64,000 bases of DNA from assembly GCF_034424175.1 (NCBI RefSeq), contig NZ_CP139986.1:3410001-3474000 (forward strand), in the 5' to 3' direction. A program made the translations under genes and the position numbers. The first letter of the stretch is position 1, and each line of letters begins with the position of its first letter. The stretch is from Kluyvera intermedia. Lineage in GTDB: Bacteria; Pseudomonadota; Gammaproteobacteria; Enterobacterales; Enterobacteriaceae. A model generated the notes under the pieces. It saw only the letters and a list, made by a program, of their open reading frames with translations, had not been told where the DNA came from and did not search any database. Shown piece by piece: positions 41,736 through 49,135 of the stretch.

Positions 41736-41880
41736 TCAGTTCCACCTCTGCGCCTTCTGCGACAACCTCTTTCTTGAAGCAGATATCAGTTAACCAGTGC
41801 CAGTTAGTCAGTGCCGCGACAAACAGCAAAGGCTTCATGTATGGGCGAAGTGTCATTTTATAGGTTAGGGTGCCAATCAT
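41728..41880 (-). CDS. Small 50-residue membrane protein
   Basis: MIGTLTYKMTLRPYMKPLLFVAALTNWHWL... has one hydrophobic span (residues about 15-30) and an acidic end. AGAGG lies about 6 bases before ATG, and the TGA overlaps the next gene. Function unknown. Confidence 0.65.
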   Translation of the reverse strand: MIGTLTYKMTLRPYMKPLLFVAALTNWHWLTDICFKKEVVAEGAEVELNG

Positions 41881-42004
41881 AATTTACCTCTGCTTGTCAT
41901 TATCGAAGCCCCTCAGCGAAGAGCTTCTGTAATGAAGAGCCGTTGTGAAAGTGGCTCTCTTTAACTATCTGTTTTTTCAGCAAAGCGTAAAATTGCGCCC
42001 GGCA

Positions 42005-42526
42005 TCAAACGGCAATATCCAGCGTCAACTGAAGCTGTTCACGCCAGAATTCTACATTGGCCTCAATCGCTGGCTTATCCCATCTCCAGCGAGCCATCTC
42101 TCTTGCCCCATTGCTGGCTTTTGATTTCCGGTCATCGTGAATACGGCAAGCTTGCTCAAACTTCTGTTGCTCAGTCAGTTCGCCACGAAGCAGGCTATCA
42201 ATGTGCAAGTCGCACCACACAGCAAAGCGAGCATCACACCAACGGGCAAACGCAACGGAAAGCTTGGGATGTAGCCACGTCCCGCCACCCCTGTCCTTTC
42301 GCGCCCTACTGGTTTTTACATACCTCGATTGTGAGGGATGTAAAATTTGAGATTCTTCGCCCGTAAGCGCCTCATCTAAAGCCCGGACGTATTCGAGCGT
42401 TTCTGCCAGGCGCATCCAGTTATCTATGCGTTTGCCATATCTTTCAGCAATGCCAGTGACATTGACCCAACCATCGGTATTGAAGCGCACAGCTTCACCT
42501 TTGTAATTCAGTGGAATCACATTCAT
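42005..42526 (-). CDS. KilA-N domain protein
   Basis: 173 residues from MNVIPLNYKGEAVRFNTDGWVNVTGIAERYGKRIDNWMRL, with AAAGG 7 bases before ATG. KilA-N hallmarks: GWVNVT, Y.KR..NW, then GGGTWLHPKLSVAFARWCDARFAVWCDLHIDSLL. KilA-N proteins bind DNA and often act as phage regulators or host-toxic proteins. It lies between lysis genes and terminase, the place of rha in P22-like phages. Probably late-expressed; target unknown. Confidence 0.85.
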   Translation of the reverse strand: MNVIPLNYKGEAVRFNTDGWVNVTGIAERYGKRIDNWMRLAETLEYVRALDEALTGEESQILHPSQSRYVKTSRARKDRGGGTWLHPKLSVAFARWCDARFAVWCDLHIDSLLRGELTEQQKFEQACRIHDDRKSKASNGAREMARWRWDKPAIEANVEFWREQLQLTLDIAV

Positions 42527-42681
42527 AGCGTTTACCTTTCTTTGAGATGAACCCTTGCCGCAATGGAAATCAGCCCACCGAAGGCTCGCCAGCACAAACT
42601 GACTTCCTCAAGGGCTCATTTCAAAGTGGTTGGTTCGGTGTGGTTATGTGCGCATTGCGGTGCGCGGTTTACTGCGGGCAT

Positions 42682-42706
42682 AAAAAAGCCCGACCGAAGT
42701 CAGGCT
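42682..42706 (-). terminator. Terminator after the lysis cassette
   Basis: On the minus strand AGCCTGAC-TTCG-GTCGGGCT (one G-U pair, stable UUCG loop) then TTTTTTATG. It lies 20 bp past the Rz stop. Q-modified polymerase would read through it into packaging genes. Confidence 0.85.
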
Positions 42707-42725
42707 CTGTTATTTGGGTTACGAA

Positions 42726-43199
42726 TCACTTCAGGCACTGGGTAGTGATGTATTCCTGCATGCCGTGAATCATTTTGTCGACGGTGGCGATTCCGTCTCG
42801 GTGATCGAAATAATTCCGTCGAGCGTCTGGAGTAAGTTCGGGGGCTCCTGCATCATCCACGCCGGTGGCGGAGGTGGCTTTACGCACGGCTGGGCAAGTT
42901 GCGGCGACGCGCAGCCGTTTAGCGCCAGAATCGACATCCCGACGCAAATCGCTAATGGTTTTTTGCGCATCGGCTAGCTCCTTCGTGTATTTGGCATCCA
43001 GCGCAGCGACATAACGCTGGCGCGTCTGCATGTCGGTGATGGTTGCTTTTGCCAGAGCGGCTTCGTTAACTGCTGTGTCTCGCTGCTTCTTGTATTCGGT
43101 GGCGTTGTCGCGGTAGTGGTTAACGAAGAAAGCCTGCACTCCGATTAGTACGACAACCGACAGCTGCAACCAGTAACGCTTAACCAGCGCGCCAATCAC
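42726..43199 (-). CDS. Rz: i-spanin Rz
   Basis: 157 residues, near the lambda Rz length of 153. One N-terminal signal-anchor span (YWLQLSVVVLIGVQAFFVNHY), then a periplasmic helical domain rich in coiled-coil heptads (TDMQTRQRYVAALDAKYTKELADAQKTISDLRRDVDSG). With Rz1 it spans the periplasm and fuses inner and outer membranes at lysis. Its start overlaps the lysozyme stop by 4 bases. Confidence 0.92.
   Translation of the reverse strand: MIGALVKRYWLQLSVVVLIGVQAFFVNHYRDNATEYKKQRDTAVNEAALAKATITDMQTRQRYVAALDAKYTKELADAQKTISDLRRDVDSGAKRLRVAATCPAVRKATSATGVDDAGAPELTPDARRNYFDHRDGIATVDKMIHGMQEYITTQCLK
42770..42970 (-). CDS. Rz1: o-spanin lipoprotein Rz1, nested in Rz
   Basis: 66 residues entirely inside Rz in another frame. 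Signal with lipobox LALNGC (Cys20), then Pro-rich PCVKPPPPPAWMM, the Rz1 hallmark. The lipidated outer-membrane partner of Rz. Complete nesting is the lambda plan. Confidence 0.92.
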   Translation of the reverse strand: MRKKPLAICVGMSILALNGCASPQLAQPCVKPPPPPAWMMQEPPNLLQTLDGIISITETESPPSTK

Positions 43200-43645
43200 G
43201 ACAGGAACAGAGCGCGCTCCGCCTCACGTCGACGGGTAAGCCCATTCAGGACTTTGCCGCCAGCTTTATTCCAGCGCAGGAACTCGTCAGCCGCCCCTTG
43301 AACATCTCCATCATTAAGCTTTTTCAGCAGAGTAGAAGTAGAGAGCGCCCGGGAACCGACGTTGTAGGCAAACGAGACCAGAGCATCGAACTGACCCTGG
43401 GTTAGCTTTACCTTAACCACTTTGAGGACGTCATTCTCAAAGCTAACGAGGCCTGTGCGAAGAAGACGATCTGCAGTTTTCATGTCTATCTTCATTCCGG
43501 GTTTTACTGGTTTTCCATCTACAGGATGAGTCCAGCCATAACCGATTGTCCAAGGAGCGCCACCTGTTCCCGGATCAGGATACGCGGTTAAGCTGCATCC
43601 CTCGAAATCCTTGATGTTCTTTATCCCTTTTTCACTAGTTTGCAT
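43196..43645 (-). CDS. Endolysin, GH24 lysozyme (P22 gp19 / T4 lysozyme-like)
   Basis: 149 residues. The catalytic E-D-T set is visible: FEGCSLTAYPDPGTGGAPWTIGYG (Glu15, Asp24, Thr34). GQFDALVSFAYNVGSRAL and GLTRRREAERALFL are further lysozyme marks. The N-terminus has no hydrophobic SAR segment, so release depends on the holin. Overlaps holin by 11 bp and Rz by 4 bp. Confidence 0.93.
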   Translation of the reverse strand: MQTSEKGIKNIKDFEGCSLTAYPDPGTGGAPWTIGYGWTHPVDGKPVKPGMKIDMKTADRLLRTGLVSFENDVLKVVKVKLTQGQFDALVSFAYNVGSRALSTSTLLKKLNDGDVQGAADEFLRWNKAGGKVLNGLTRRREAERALFLS

Positions 43646-43952
43646 CGTCCACCCCTACTTTCTTGGCAGTGAATTTCTTGATAAGCGATCCGATTGAAGC
43701 AGTACCGAGATAGCCAATAAAAACACTGCCGATATAGGCAAGGTTTGTGCTCATACCGATGAACACGAGAATGTCTCTTACGAACCAGGCAAACATCGCG
43801 CACATCAATCCATCAATAAGCGTTTTTGATAGCGTGTCACCGTTATAGCGGCCACGCAGATACGCCATGATGAATGCCAGGATCGCACCAATGCCCTGCT
43901 CTTTGGCAGCTAGCAAAGCGGCGATGAAGTCTTGTTTGTAGGGCATCTTCAT
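43635..43952 (-). CDS. Holin, lambda S family
   Basis: 105 residues with three spans (IGAILAFIMAYLRGRY, LIDGLMCAMFAWFVRDILVFIG, LAYIGSVFIGYLGTASIGSLI), class I topology, and the typical start MPYKQDFIAALLAAKEQG. Two Met codons (M1, M3) three codons apart recall the S107/S105 dual start of lambda, so M3 could give the holin and M1 the antiholin form. First lysis gene behind the late leader. Confidence 0.9.
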   Translation of the reverse strand: MKMPYKQDFIAALLAAKEQGIGAILAFIMAYLRGRYNGDTLSKTLIDGLMCAMFAWFVRDILVFIGMSTNLAYIGSVFIGYLGTASIGSLIKKFTAKKVGVDDAN

Positions 43953-44056
43953 AGTCTCTCTCCTCGCAGTAGAAGCGGGAGCTGTGTTTGTAGTGGGGAA
44001 AGGCCGTCAGACACATATGCTACGGGGCATCTGAGTTTGAATGTCTGCGGCCTGCA

Positions 44057-44082
44057 ATAAAAAAGCCCACGGCGAAGTGGGC
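44057..44082 (-). terminator. Late-leader terminator 2
   Basis: Minus strand: GCCCAC, 6-nt loop, GTGGGC, then TTTTTTATT. Lies between the pR' region and the holin gene. Confidence 0.85.
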
Positions 44083-44338
44083 AAGATGAGGGTAGTGCGT
44101 TGAGCTTTCGCTCTTATGGTCCTGGGTAGGTATTTGGTGTGTGGTGACCGGTGCTGTGTTTTCCGGCATGTAAATGAACTACCCGTCGTCGCCATGGTGA
44201 GCCTTTACCTCACCATCTAGCTGATAAGTTAGCGCATCAGCCTGCGCATTCACCACAACGATAATTGCACTGCGCCTGTTTCGGTTAGCGTAACGGGATT
44301 AACCGGTCACCCCAATGCAATTATCTGTTGTGCAGATA

Positions 44339-44369
44339 CAAAAAAGCCCCGAGCTGTTAACTCAGGGCC
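44339..44369 (-). terminator. Late-leader terminator 1
   Basis: Minus strand: GCCCTGAG pairs with CTCGGGGC (one G-U pair), then TTTTTTG. With the next one it forms a tandem tR'-like block that Q must override. Confidence 0.8.
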
Positions 44370-44658
44370 ATTAAATAGTTGCTCAGCTCACCCCATCCAC
44401 CTAAGTGACCTTTGATGGGCTACGCTACACGATGTGTTTCATCTCATCTCAGAGAATCATCAGGCGCATTGATTGGTCACCCCGGACACCTACTTGCTGA
44501 GCGATGGTGTCGTACGCTCTTGCAAACCTCTCAGCTTGCGATGGTTGGAGTGCCAGACTATGCGTCGAAGATACCAACTAGGCGGTTTAGTGGTGAGAGC
44601 CGCCTCTTTCGCCTCACCACCCTAGCTCTTTCGCCTTCGACGTCCGAGCATACACTGA

Positions 44659-45342
44659 TTATGCATCTTCAAAACTTGTTTTCAAGTCTTTTTTGAAAGT
44701 TTCTTTATTTTCGATACCAAGTTCTGCAATTAACGTGAAGAAGACAGCAGAATTGAACAACTCAATACACCAACGAACGCGATCGATGCACTGTTTTTCG
44801 GTAAGAAATGGGGCGTGGCAGTGCTGCATCCATCGGGCCATATCATTGATGGTCTTTCGCCAGGTGTAATAGTCCTTTCCGATTTCGTAGACGATGCTGT
44901 TTGTGGCGAATGATTTGAGAATCATGCGCTCCATGAATTCAGCTTCTTCCTCGTCAGCCGCCTTCCCCATCAGGTCAGATAGTGACTTCTTAGGCCAGAT
45001 GATAGCCTTTGCCTGGGTGATCAGCTGATCGCCAGTGAATCCCATCTTGCGCAGCCCAGCCAGAACCGTGGTTATGCGCTCTTGCTGCTCACCAGTCCAC
45101 CCGGTAAGAATCATCGACCACATGCCGCCGCCGTCGGTCAGGTGCTCCGTACCACTCCCGCCAAACTCTCTGCCCCACAATCCGAGCAGAGAGCGAACCC
45201 AGCGGCTTTGTGATGGGGTCAGGCGGCGGTATTTCCCCAGGTACGACCGGCGAGGAACGGAGGCCAACTTCATCCAGGAACATTCAGGATCGGCACGCAG
45301 TACCGAGGATTTCTGGTAGTTATTGATTTCGGTGCGGGTCAT
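44659..45342 (-). CDS. Late antiterminator Q, DUF1133 type
   Basis: 227 residues (SRWVRSLLGLWGREFGGSGTEHLTDGGGMWSMILTGWTGEQQERITTVLAGLRKMGFTGDQLITQAKAIIWPKKSLSDLM). The DUF1133 family replaces lambda Q at this place in many enterobacterial phages. It should load onto polymerase paused at pR' and carry it through the leader terminators to lysis and morphogenesis genes. ATG overlaps the ninG stop (ATGA). Confidence 0.82.
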   Translation of the reverse strand: MTRTEINNYQKSSVLRADPECSWMKLASVPRRSYLGKYRRLTPSQSRWVRSLLGLWGREFGGSGTEHLTDGGGMWSMILTGWTGEQQERITTVLAGLRKMGFTGDQLITQAKAIIWPKKSLSDLMGKAADEEEAEFMERMILKSFATNSIVYEIGKDYYTWRKTINDMARWMQHCHAPFLTEKQCIDRVRWCIELFNSAVFFTLIAELGIENKETFKKDLKTSFEDA

Positions 45343-45920
45343 GCTGCCTCCCTGGTTTTGATGAGTTGACGCCTCAGGGCGCTGAAATGCTTCCTGATAG
45401 CTTCGAGTTCTTCAACGGTATATCGGTGCGGGGTGTTATCGTTATCGAGTACCTCGACGCGTTCAGTGCCGATTTTGCGTATCAGGCGAATGCGGTACTG
45501 CTGCTGATTTCCGGATAACTGAACATTGCAGTGGTGACATTGTTTATTGATATTGTCTTCGGTATAGCGCAGGTGTGATGCCTTACCACGTGAGCGGTAG
45601 TGACCTGCTTCCCACTGGACGGTGTCGAACGTTCCGCAACTGATGCATGGCAAATCATGGTCACGCTCACGAATGTAGTCATTAACGACGCGCTGAGTTA
45701 CGTCTTCCCAATGCCTGAGAGGTTTGACGGCTGCTTTTCGCTTGCGCCATGCAACGCGATCCGCTTTCTGTTTTTCGGCGAGTTGTTTTTCTCGCTTCTT
45801 CCCCAGCACCTGTAGAGCGTATTCAGCGCCATGCTCAGGGCAGCACCACCAGACGTTATCGAATGTGGCAGCAAATTTGGTTTTGCAGATTTTGCAGCTG
45901 CGGCGGGATGGTTTACGCAT
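45339..45920 (-). CDS. ninG: NinG (Rap) recombination protein
   Basis: 193 residues from MRKPSRRSCKICKTKFAATFDNVWWCCPEHGAEYAL. Two zinc-type motifs (CKICKTKF..WCCPEHG; LPCISCGT) and the HNH-like WEAGHYRSRGKASHLRYTEDNINKQCHHCN. Rap is a structure-specific endonuclease for branched DNA that raises phage recombination. A longer frame upstream overlaps ninB and is not NinG-like, so the start at 45920 was chosen. Confidence 0.93.
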   Translation of the reverse strand: MRKPSRRSCKICKTKFAATFDNVWWCCPEHGAEYALQVLGKKREKQLAEKQKADRVAWRKRKAAVKPLRHWEDVTQRVVNDYIRERDHDLPCISCGTFDTVQWEAGHYRSRGKASHLRYTEDNINKQCHHCNVQLSGNQQQYRIRLIRKIGTERVEVLDNDNTPHRYTVEELEAIRKHFSALRRQLIKTREAA

Positions 45921-46362
45921 TGCGATCACCCCACTGCTTGGCCCACTCGATTTCGATGCGGGACTTCTCGCTGAATTTGACGTTCTGCTGAGTGCCGAAC
46001 CAGTAGATAGCCTCGATGACTTCAACCATCTGCTTGACGGTCATCTTGCTGGTGCGCTGTCCGAACATCACAATGCCGCCATCCAGACCGGGGGCCATGC
46101 GCTGCTCCTGCTTTTTGGATTTGGCAACCATCGCGGTTATCAAATCCTTCCAGTCATCTGAGTCGTATTTGTTGCCGAACCAGAGAACCTGGTCAGAGAG
46201 GTCTTTCAGAAGCGGCCACATTTTTTTGTTTTGAATTGCGGTGCGCGTCATCTCTTTGATATCGAGAATCAACGGACGCTTAGCATCCACCGGCAATGCC
46301 CGGATGAAGTTGATAGCGTTCTGCTTAACGGATTCGTTAACGAGATGGAATTGTTGCTTCAC
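45913..46362 (-). CDS. ninB: NinB (Orf) recombination mediator
   Basis: 149 residues with GTG start overlapping the previous stop. FHLVNESVKQNAINFIRALPVDAKRPLILDIKEMTRTAIQNKKMWPLLKDLSDQV and MVEVIEAIYWFGTQQNVKFSEKSRIEIEWAKQWGDRN match lambda NinB. Orf is a dimer that binds SSB-coated DNA and substitutes for RecFOR. Overlaps ninG by 8 bp. Confidence 0.93.
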   Translation of the reverse strand: MKQQFHLVNESVKQNAINFIRALPVDAKRPLILDIKEMTRTAIQNKKMWPLLKDLSDQVLWFGNKYDSDDWKDLITAMVAKSKKQEQRMAPGLDGGIVMFGQRTSKMTVKQMVEVIEAIYWFGTQQNVKFSEKSRIEIEWAKQWGDRNA

Positions 46363-46463
46363 GCTTCACCTCCGCAGAGGTCAAACGCAGAATGCAGAAA
46401 AGCACAGGCGCCGGAAAGCATCTGTGACAGGTGATGTGATACTTGTTTGTTCATTTGCGCCAT
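46359..46463 (-). CDS. Tiny 34-residue nin-region protein
   Basis: MAQMNKQVSHHLSQMLSGACAFLHSAFDLCGGEA, ending TGA inside the GTG start of ninB, so it is translationally coupled. GTGGGG lies just upstream of ATG; a second ATG follows at codon 4. Amphipathic helix character. Function unknown. Confidence 0.55.
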   Translation of the reverse strand: MAQMNKQVSHHLSQMLSGACAFLHSAFDLCGGEA

Positions 46464-46595
46464 GTGTCCCCACTTGGCGCCGGATGCATTACAGCCGGGC
46501 GTTCAACTCCGACTGCAATGCAATTATCGCTTACTGATTATGATTTATCAAACGATGTTGCGTGACGTTGATGTTCTTTGCGTTCTGCGGAGGAT

Positions 46596-46880
46596 TTAGG
46601 CATCAATATTCACCTTGATAGCAAACACCTTCACCGGTTCCGGCCCGAAGTGCGGATGAGTAATCACCTTCACCTCATAGCCGTCATATGGGATGTCGAT
46701 GCGCTTGCTCAGGTCATCGCGCTTCGGGTAGCCGCGAGTAATTATCAGCCGGTCATACCAGCGACCGAAAATGCGATTTCCCCAGTACGGATTCACCAGC
46801 CGGTACTCTTCGACTTTCTCTCCGCGCTTCATCTGGTCGAAGTATTCACCGTTCACTGCCAGTTGCAGGTTAGCCATCAC
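46596..46880 (-). CDS. ASCH-domain-like phage protein
   Basis: 94 residues (NLQLAVNGEYFDQMKRGEKVEEYRLVNPYWGNRIFGRWYDRLIITRGYPKRDDLSKRIDIPYDGYEVKVITHPHFGPEPVKVFAIKV). The KRGEKVEEYR turn and RLIITRGYP strand fit ASCH domains, RNA-binding-like beta-barrels related to EVE/PUA folds. Common in nin regions of enterobacterial phages; role unknown. Confidence 0.75.
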   Translation of the reverse strand: MMANLQLAVNGEYFDQMKRGEKVEEYRLVNPYWGNRIFGRWYDRLIITRGYPKRDDLSKRIDIPYDGYEVKVITHPHFGPEPVKVFAIKVNIDA

Positions 46881-46966
46881 TTCACCTCCCGCGCAGCTTT
46901 ACGCTTTGCTCTTGCCAGCAAACAAGTAAGCACGAAAGCACGGTGCTGTCGCATTCCTTCAGTCAT
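46877..46966 (-). CDS. Tiny 29-residue basic protein
   Basis: MTEGMRQHRAFVLTCLLARAKRKAAREVK: the ATG sits in TGATG at the end of the upstream gene after GGAGG, and the TGA overlaps the next ATG. One short amphipathic stretch. Tight coupling on both sides suggests it is translated. Confidence 0.5.
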   Translation of the reverse strand: MTEGMRQHRAFVLTCLLARAKRKAAREVK

Positions 46967-47670
46967 CACCCCACCTCCTTCGGCGCTGCCGGTAGTGTGC
47001 ATTCGCACTCCACTGTCCCAAGCATCTGCGGGCAGTGATAAGTTCCGCGTCCGCCGCATTTAGGGCAATTGGTTGACGTTTCCGAGATTTCCCGAAAATA
47101 TCTGGTTGACGAATCCTCGTTTTTCCGACAATTGCCAGCCTCATAAGCTACGCGCATCCAATGGAACAGGACTTCTGTCATTACACAGCCGCAATCAACA
47201 TCGATAGAGCCTTCCTGCTGTGAAAGCCACTGCTCAAACGGCAACTCATCACGATTACTTACAGGTTCGAGTTGTTCGGAATTACCGGATAGCTGAAGCA
47301 TGGCGTCCTCATTGGTGAGGGTACCATCGGACTGAAGCATGGCGGCGCGGCAGGTGTTCCACCCTGCGTGATAATCAGTGAAATTCTCCGTTTTCTTGTA
47401 GGCGGGAGGCGCTGGCGGTGCGGCGTAGAGAGGCGTCGAATGCAGGCCTAATATCCCCTCAGCATTGGCGACATAGCCGCTGTCGGTAGTTAATTGGTCA
47501 CCAGTGCGGGCGTGAACTATCCACGCCACCGGCTCACCCTTCGCCATCCGCAGTTCCCGCAGCTCTCTCATCAGCGAAAGCTGCTTGGGCGTCATACCGT
47601 CACGCTCTAACTTCCATATCATCTGGTCGAGTTCTTCGTCGGTTACTGGTACTGTTTGGTTGGTTGTCAT
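46966..47670 (-). CDS. Phage protein with C-terminal zinc-finger-like motif
   Basis: 234 residues. N-terminal helix ELDQMIWKLERDGMTPKQLSLMRELRELR, middle GEPVAWIVHARTGDQ...LHSTPLYAAPPAPP (a block shared by many lambdoid early proteins), and a DnaJ-type zinc pair at the end (CPKCGRGTYHCPQMLGTVECEC, written here without its second glycine). Typical modular early accessory protein; function unknown. Confidence 0.7.
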   Translation of the reverse strand: MTTNQTVPVTDEELDQMIWKLERDGMTPKQLSLMRELRELRMAKGEPVAWIVHARTGDQLTTDSGYVANAEGILGLHSTPLYAAPPAPPAYKKTENFTDYHAGWNTCRAAMLQSDGTLTNEDAMLQLSGNSEQLEPVSNRDELPFEQWLSQQEGSIDVDCGCVMTEVLFHWMRVAYEAGNCRKNEDSSTRYFREISETSTNCPKCGGRGTYHCPQMLGTVECECTLPAAPKEVG

Positions 47671-48086
47671 GCTGCACCTTCCTGATATTTTTCGAACCAG
47701 AACACGACTGGCTTTTCGACCGTCTCAACCAGGCCAAATCGTTCAGCGGTACGGAAGTTGACGCTATAAGCGCGAGCCCTATCAGCCTGTCGCGCAATCT
47801 CTTCCCGGAACAGGTCAACGCTAAATGTGGCCTTGAATAGATTGCATGGCGCACAAGCCGGGAACAGATTTTCAATAGCGTCATTCTCAGGCCGCCAGAA
47901 TTCACCCGTAGCCACCGCGCGGCGTGTACCATTTGACTGGCGTTCGCCAAACTCCCATTTGCGCAGCGCGGCTTCAACGTGGTCTGCATGCCAGCCTTTC
48001 TCGGGCAGTTCGCAGCCGCAATAAGCACAACGGCCGCCGAACTTCATACGCAGCTCTGTGCGTTGTTTCTTCGTCAGTGCCATCAT
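47667..48086 (-). CDS. HNH endonuclease-like protein
   Basis: 139 residues. CAYCGCEL...WHADHVEAAL...NLFPACAPCNLFKATF is the classical HNH core with CxxC zinc pairs. ADHVEA carries the catalytic His. The gene is in the nin-like early operon, not beside terminase, so it is not the usual packaging HNH; it may be a homing-type or recombination nuclease. Overlaps its neighbours by 4 bases. Confidence 0.85.
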   Translation of the reverse strand: MMALTKKQRTELRMKFGGRCAYCGCELPEKGWHADHVEAALRKWEFGERQSNGTRRAVATGEFWRPENDAIENLFPACAPCNLFKATFSVDLFREEIARQADRARAYSVNFRTAERFGLVETVEKPVVFWFEKYQEGAA

Positions 48087-48490
48087 GCCTCTCCTTCGAT
48101 AACCTGGATGCCAGCGGCGCGGTGTGCTTCACGGTATGCCGATACTACGGGGCAGGTATTCGCCATATCAGCGTTAACGCTACCGTCCGCGTTTAGGTAC
48201 TCTGCTGGCAGCTTCACGGTGACGGTGCGGGACTCTGATTCCAGTGGTGGCAGGTCTGGAGTCTTAACACCAAATAGCGCCGCCAGTGCCCTGTAGTTCT
48301 GTTCACTGTGATAGCGACCTTTGCAGCGAACCAGTTTCTCGGCGGCAGCAGTGATTGCCTGCGCCTTCTCCAGCGCCTCTACCAGCGCCAGAACTTCCAC
48401 AGTATGCATCGCCATATTGAACTCTCCGTGTTCGTTGGCTTTCTCTGCTGTCGCTCGAAGTTGCTGCGCCAGTGCTGTGATATCGTTCAT
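48083..48490 (-). CDS. Ead/Ea22-like early phage protein
   Basis: 135 residues. ITALAQQLRATAEKANEHGEF...AITAAAEKLVRCKGRYHSEQNYRALAALFG..LPPLESESRTVTVKLP resembles Ead/Ea22-type proteins, which often start with helix LKAAAEKA and include ITAAAEKLVRCKGRYHSE. No biochemical role is established. Confidence 0.7.
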   Translation of the reverse strand: MNDITALAQQLRATAEKANEHGEFNMAMHTVEVLALVEALEKAQAITAAAEKLVRCKGRYHSEQNYRALAALFGVKTPDLPPLESESRTVTVKLPAEYLNADGSVNADMANTCPVVSAYREAHRAAGIQVIEGEA

Positions 48491-48708
48491 TGGGCCTCCT
48501 TTGGGTGCCAGGTGTACACCGGAGCGATAATCACCTCCATGCAGGTTCCGCGCTCATTATGCTGCTCAAGTGCTTCGAGAATGTCTGCGTCGGACTGTGT
48601 GTCTCCGTAGCTTCCGACTATGCAAAGCAGATCAACGGGTGCGCCAAGATTTTGCATGGCTATGGTTAACTGTTTAGCCAGTTTCATTTTCATTGCTTCG
48701 TCGCTCAT
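48487..48708 (-). CDS. Small 73-residue early protein
   Basis: MSDEAMKMKLAKQLTIAMQNLGAPVDLLCIVGSYGDTQSDADILEALEQHNERGTCMEVIIAPVY. Start fixed by AAGGAGG 5 bases upstream and by ATGA overlap with the gene before. Not recognised. Confidence 0.7.
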   Translation of the reverse strand: MSDEAMKMKLAKQLTIAMQNLGAPVDLLCIVGSYGDTQSDADILEALEQHNERGTCMEVIIAPVYTWHPKEAQ

Positions 48709-48869
48709 TGGGCCTCCTTCTTGACCAGCTTGGTCATGTCGATAATTTCTTCGCACAAATCTGAATATTGAAACGGGCCGCAGTTATGCGAGTTTCTGAG
48801 TGCAGAGAATGCAGTCCGACGCAATTCTTTGAGAGCGGTTTCAAGTTCTTGATAGGTCGGCTTGCTCAT
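48705..48869 (-). CDS. Small 54-residue early protein
   Basis: MSKPTYQELETALKELRRTAFSALRNSHNCGPFQYSDLCEEIIDMTKLVKKEAQ: helical, overlapping ATGA at both ends. The first 15 residues (KPTYQELE.ALKEL) match the opening of the next upstream gene (MKPTYEELEQQLAAV), so these two genes may be related by duplication or share a common N-terminal module. Confidence 0.75.
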   Translation of the reverse strand: MSKPTYQELETALKELRRTAFSALRNSHNCGPFQYSDLCEEIIDMTKLVKKEAQ

Positions 48870-49135
48870 AGCGCTGCTCCCTGTCGTAACTGGGCGGCGA
48901 ACTCTTTAGCTACCGTTGAATATGGGTGCTCATGTGGGCCAAGAACTTTCAGGCTGGATGCGAACATCTCAACACCCTGAGCCTTGATGTTTGCAATGGC
49001 GGCGTCGGTTGCCGGGGTTTTAGGCCACCCCATGCGTTTTAACGCTGGAGTATCGCGGTAATCATCTTTCAGCCCCGCATTCTCCGCGACCACCGCAGCC
49101 AGTTGCTGCTCAAGTTCTTCGTATGTTGGTTTCAT
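48866..49135 (-). CDS. Ea-type early protein with coiled-coil start
   Basis: 89 residues. MKPTYEELEQQLAAVVAENAGLKDDYRDTPALKRMGWPKTPATDAAIANIKAQGVEMFASSL...AAQLRQGA. The opening and the block AAIANIKAQGVEMFA are common in lambdoid Ead/Ea proteins. Overlaps neighbours by 4 bases. Function unknown. Confidence 0.7.
   Translation of the reverse strand: MKPTYEELEQQLAAVVAENAGLKDDYRDTPALKRMGWPKTPATDAAIANIKAQGVEMFASSLKVLGPHEHPYSTVAKEFAAQLRQGAAL

Larger units (their letters stand above)
43953..44658 (-). other. Gene-free late leader region between Q and lysis genes
   Basis: 706 bp with no credible gene; longer reading frames here lack ribosome sites and family character. Transcribed leftward, it should contain the late promoter pR' and the Q-binding site, followed by terminators at 44339-44369 and 44057-44082. 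Two hairpins share a design: ATGGTGAG/CTCACCAT at 44194-44216 and GTGGTGAG/CTCACCAC at 44590-44620, each followed on the plus strand by CTAGCT. GATAATTGCA (44260-44269) is mirrored at 44316-44325. I looked for a tRNA T-loop pattern and found none. Confidence 0.6.

Noticed and set aside
43953..44658. tRNA genes in the late leader, as found in some lambdoid phages
   Set aside because: No T-loop pattern or acceptor stem with CCA could be found on either strand.
47667..48086. HNH gene as part of the packaging machinery
   Set aside because: It lies in the early nin-like operon about 6 kb from the terminase genes.
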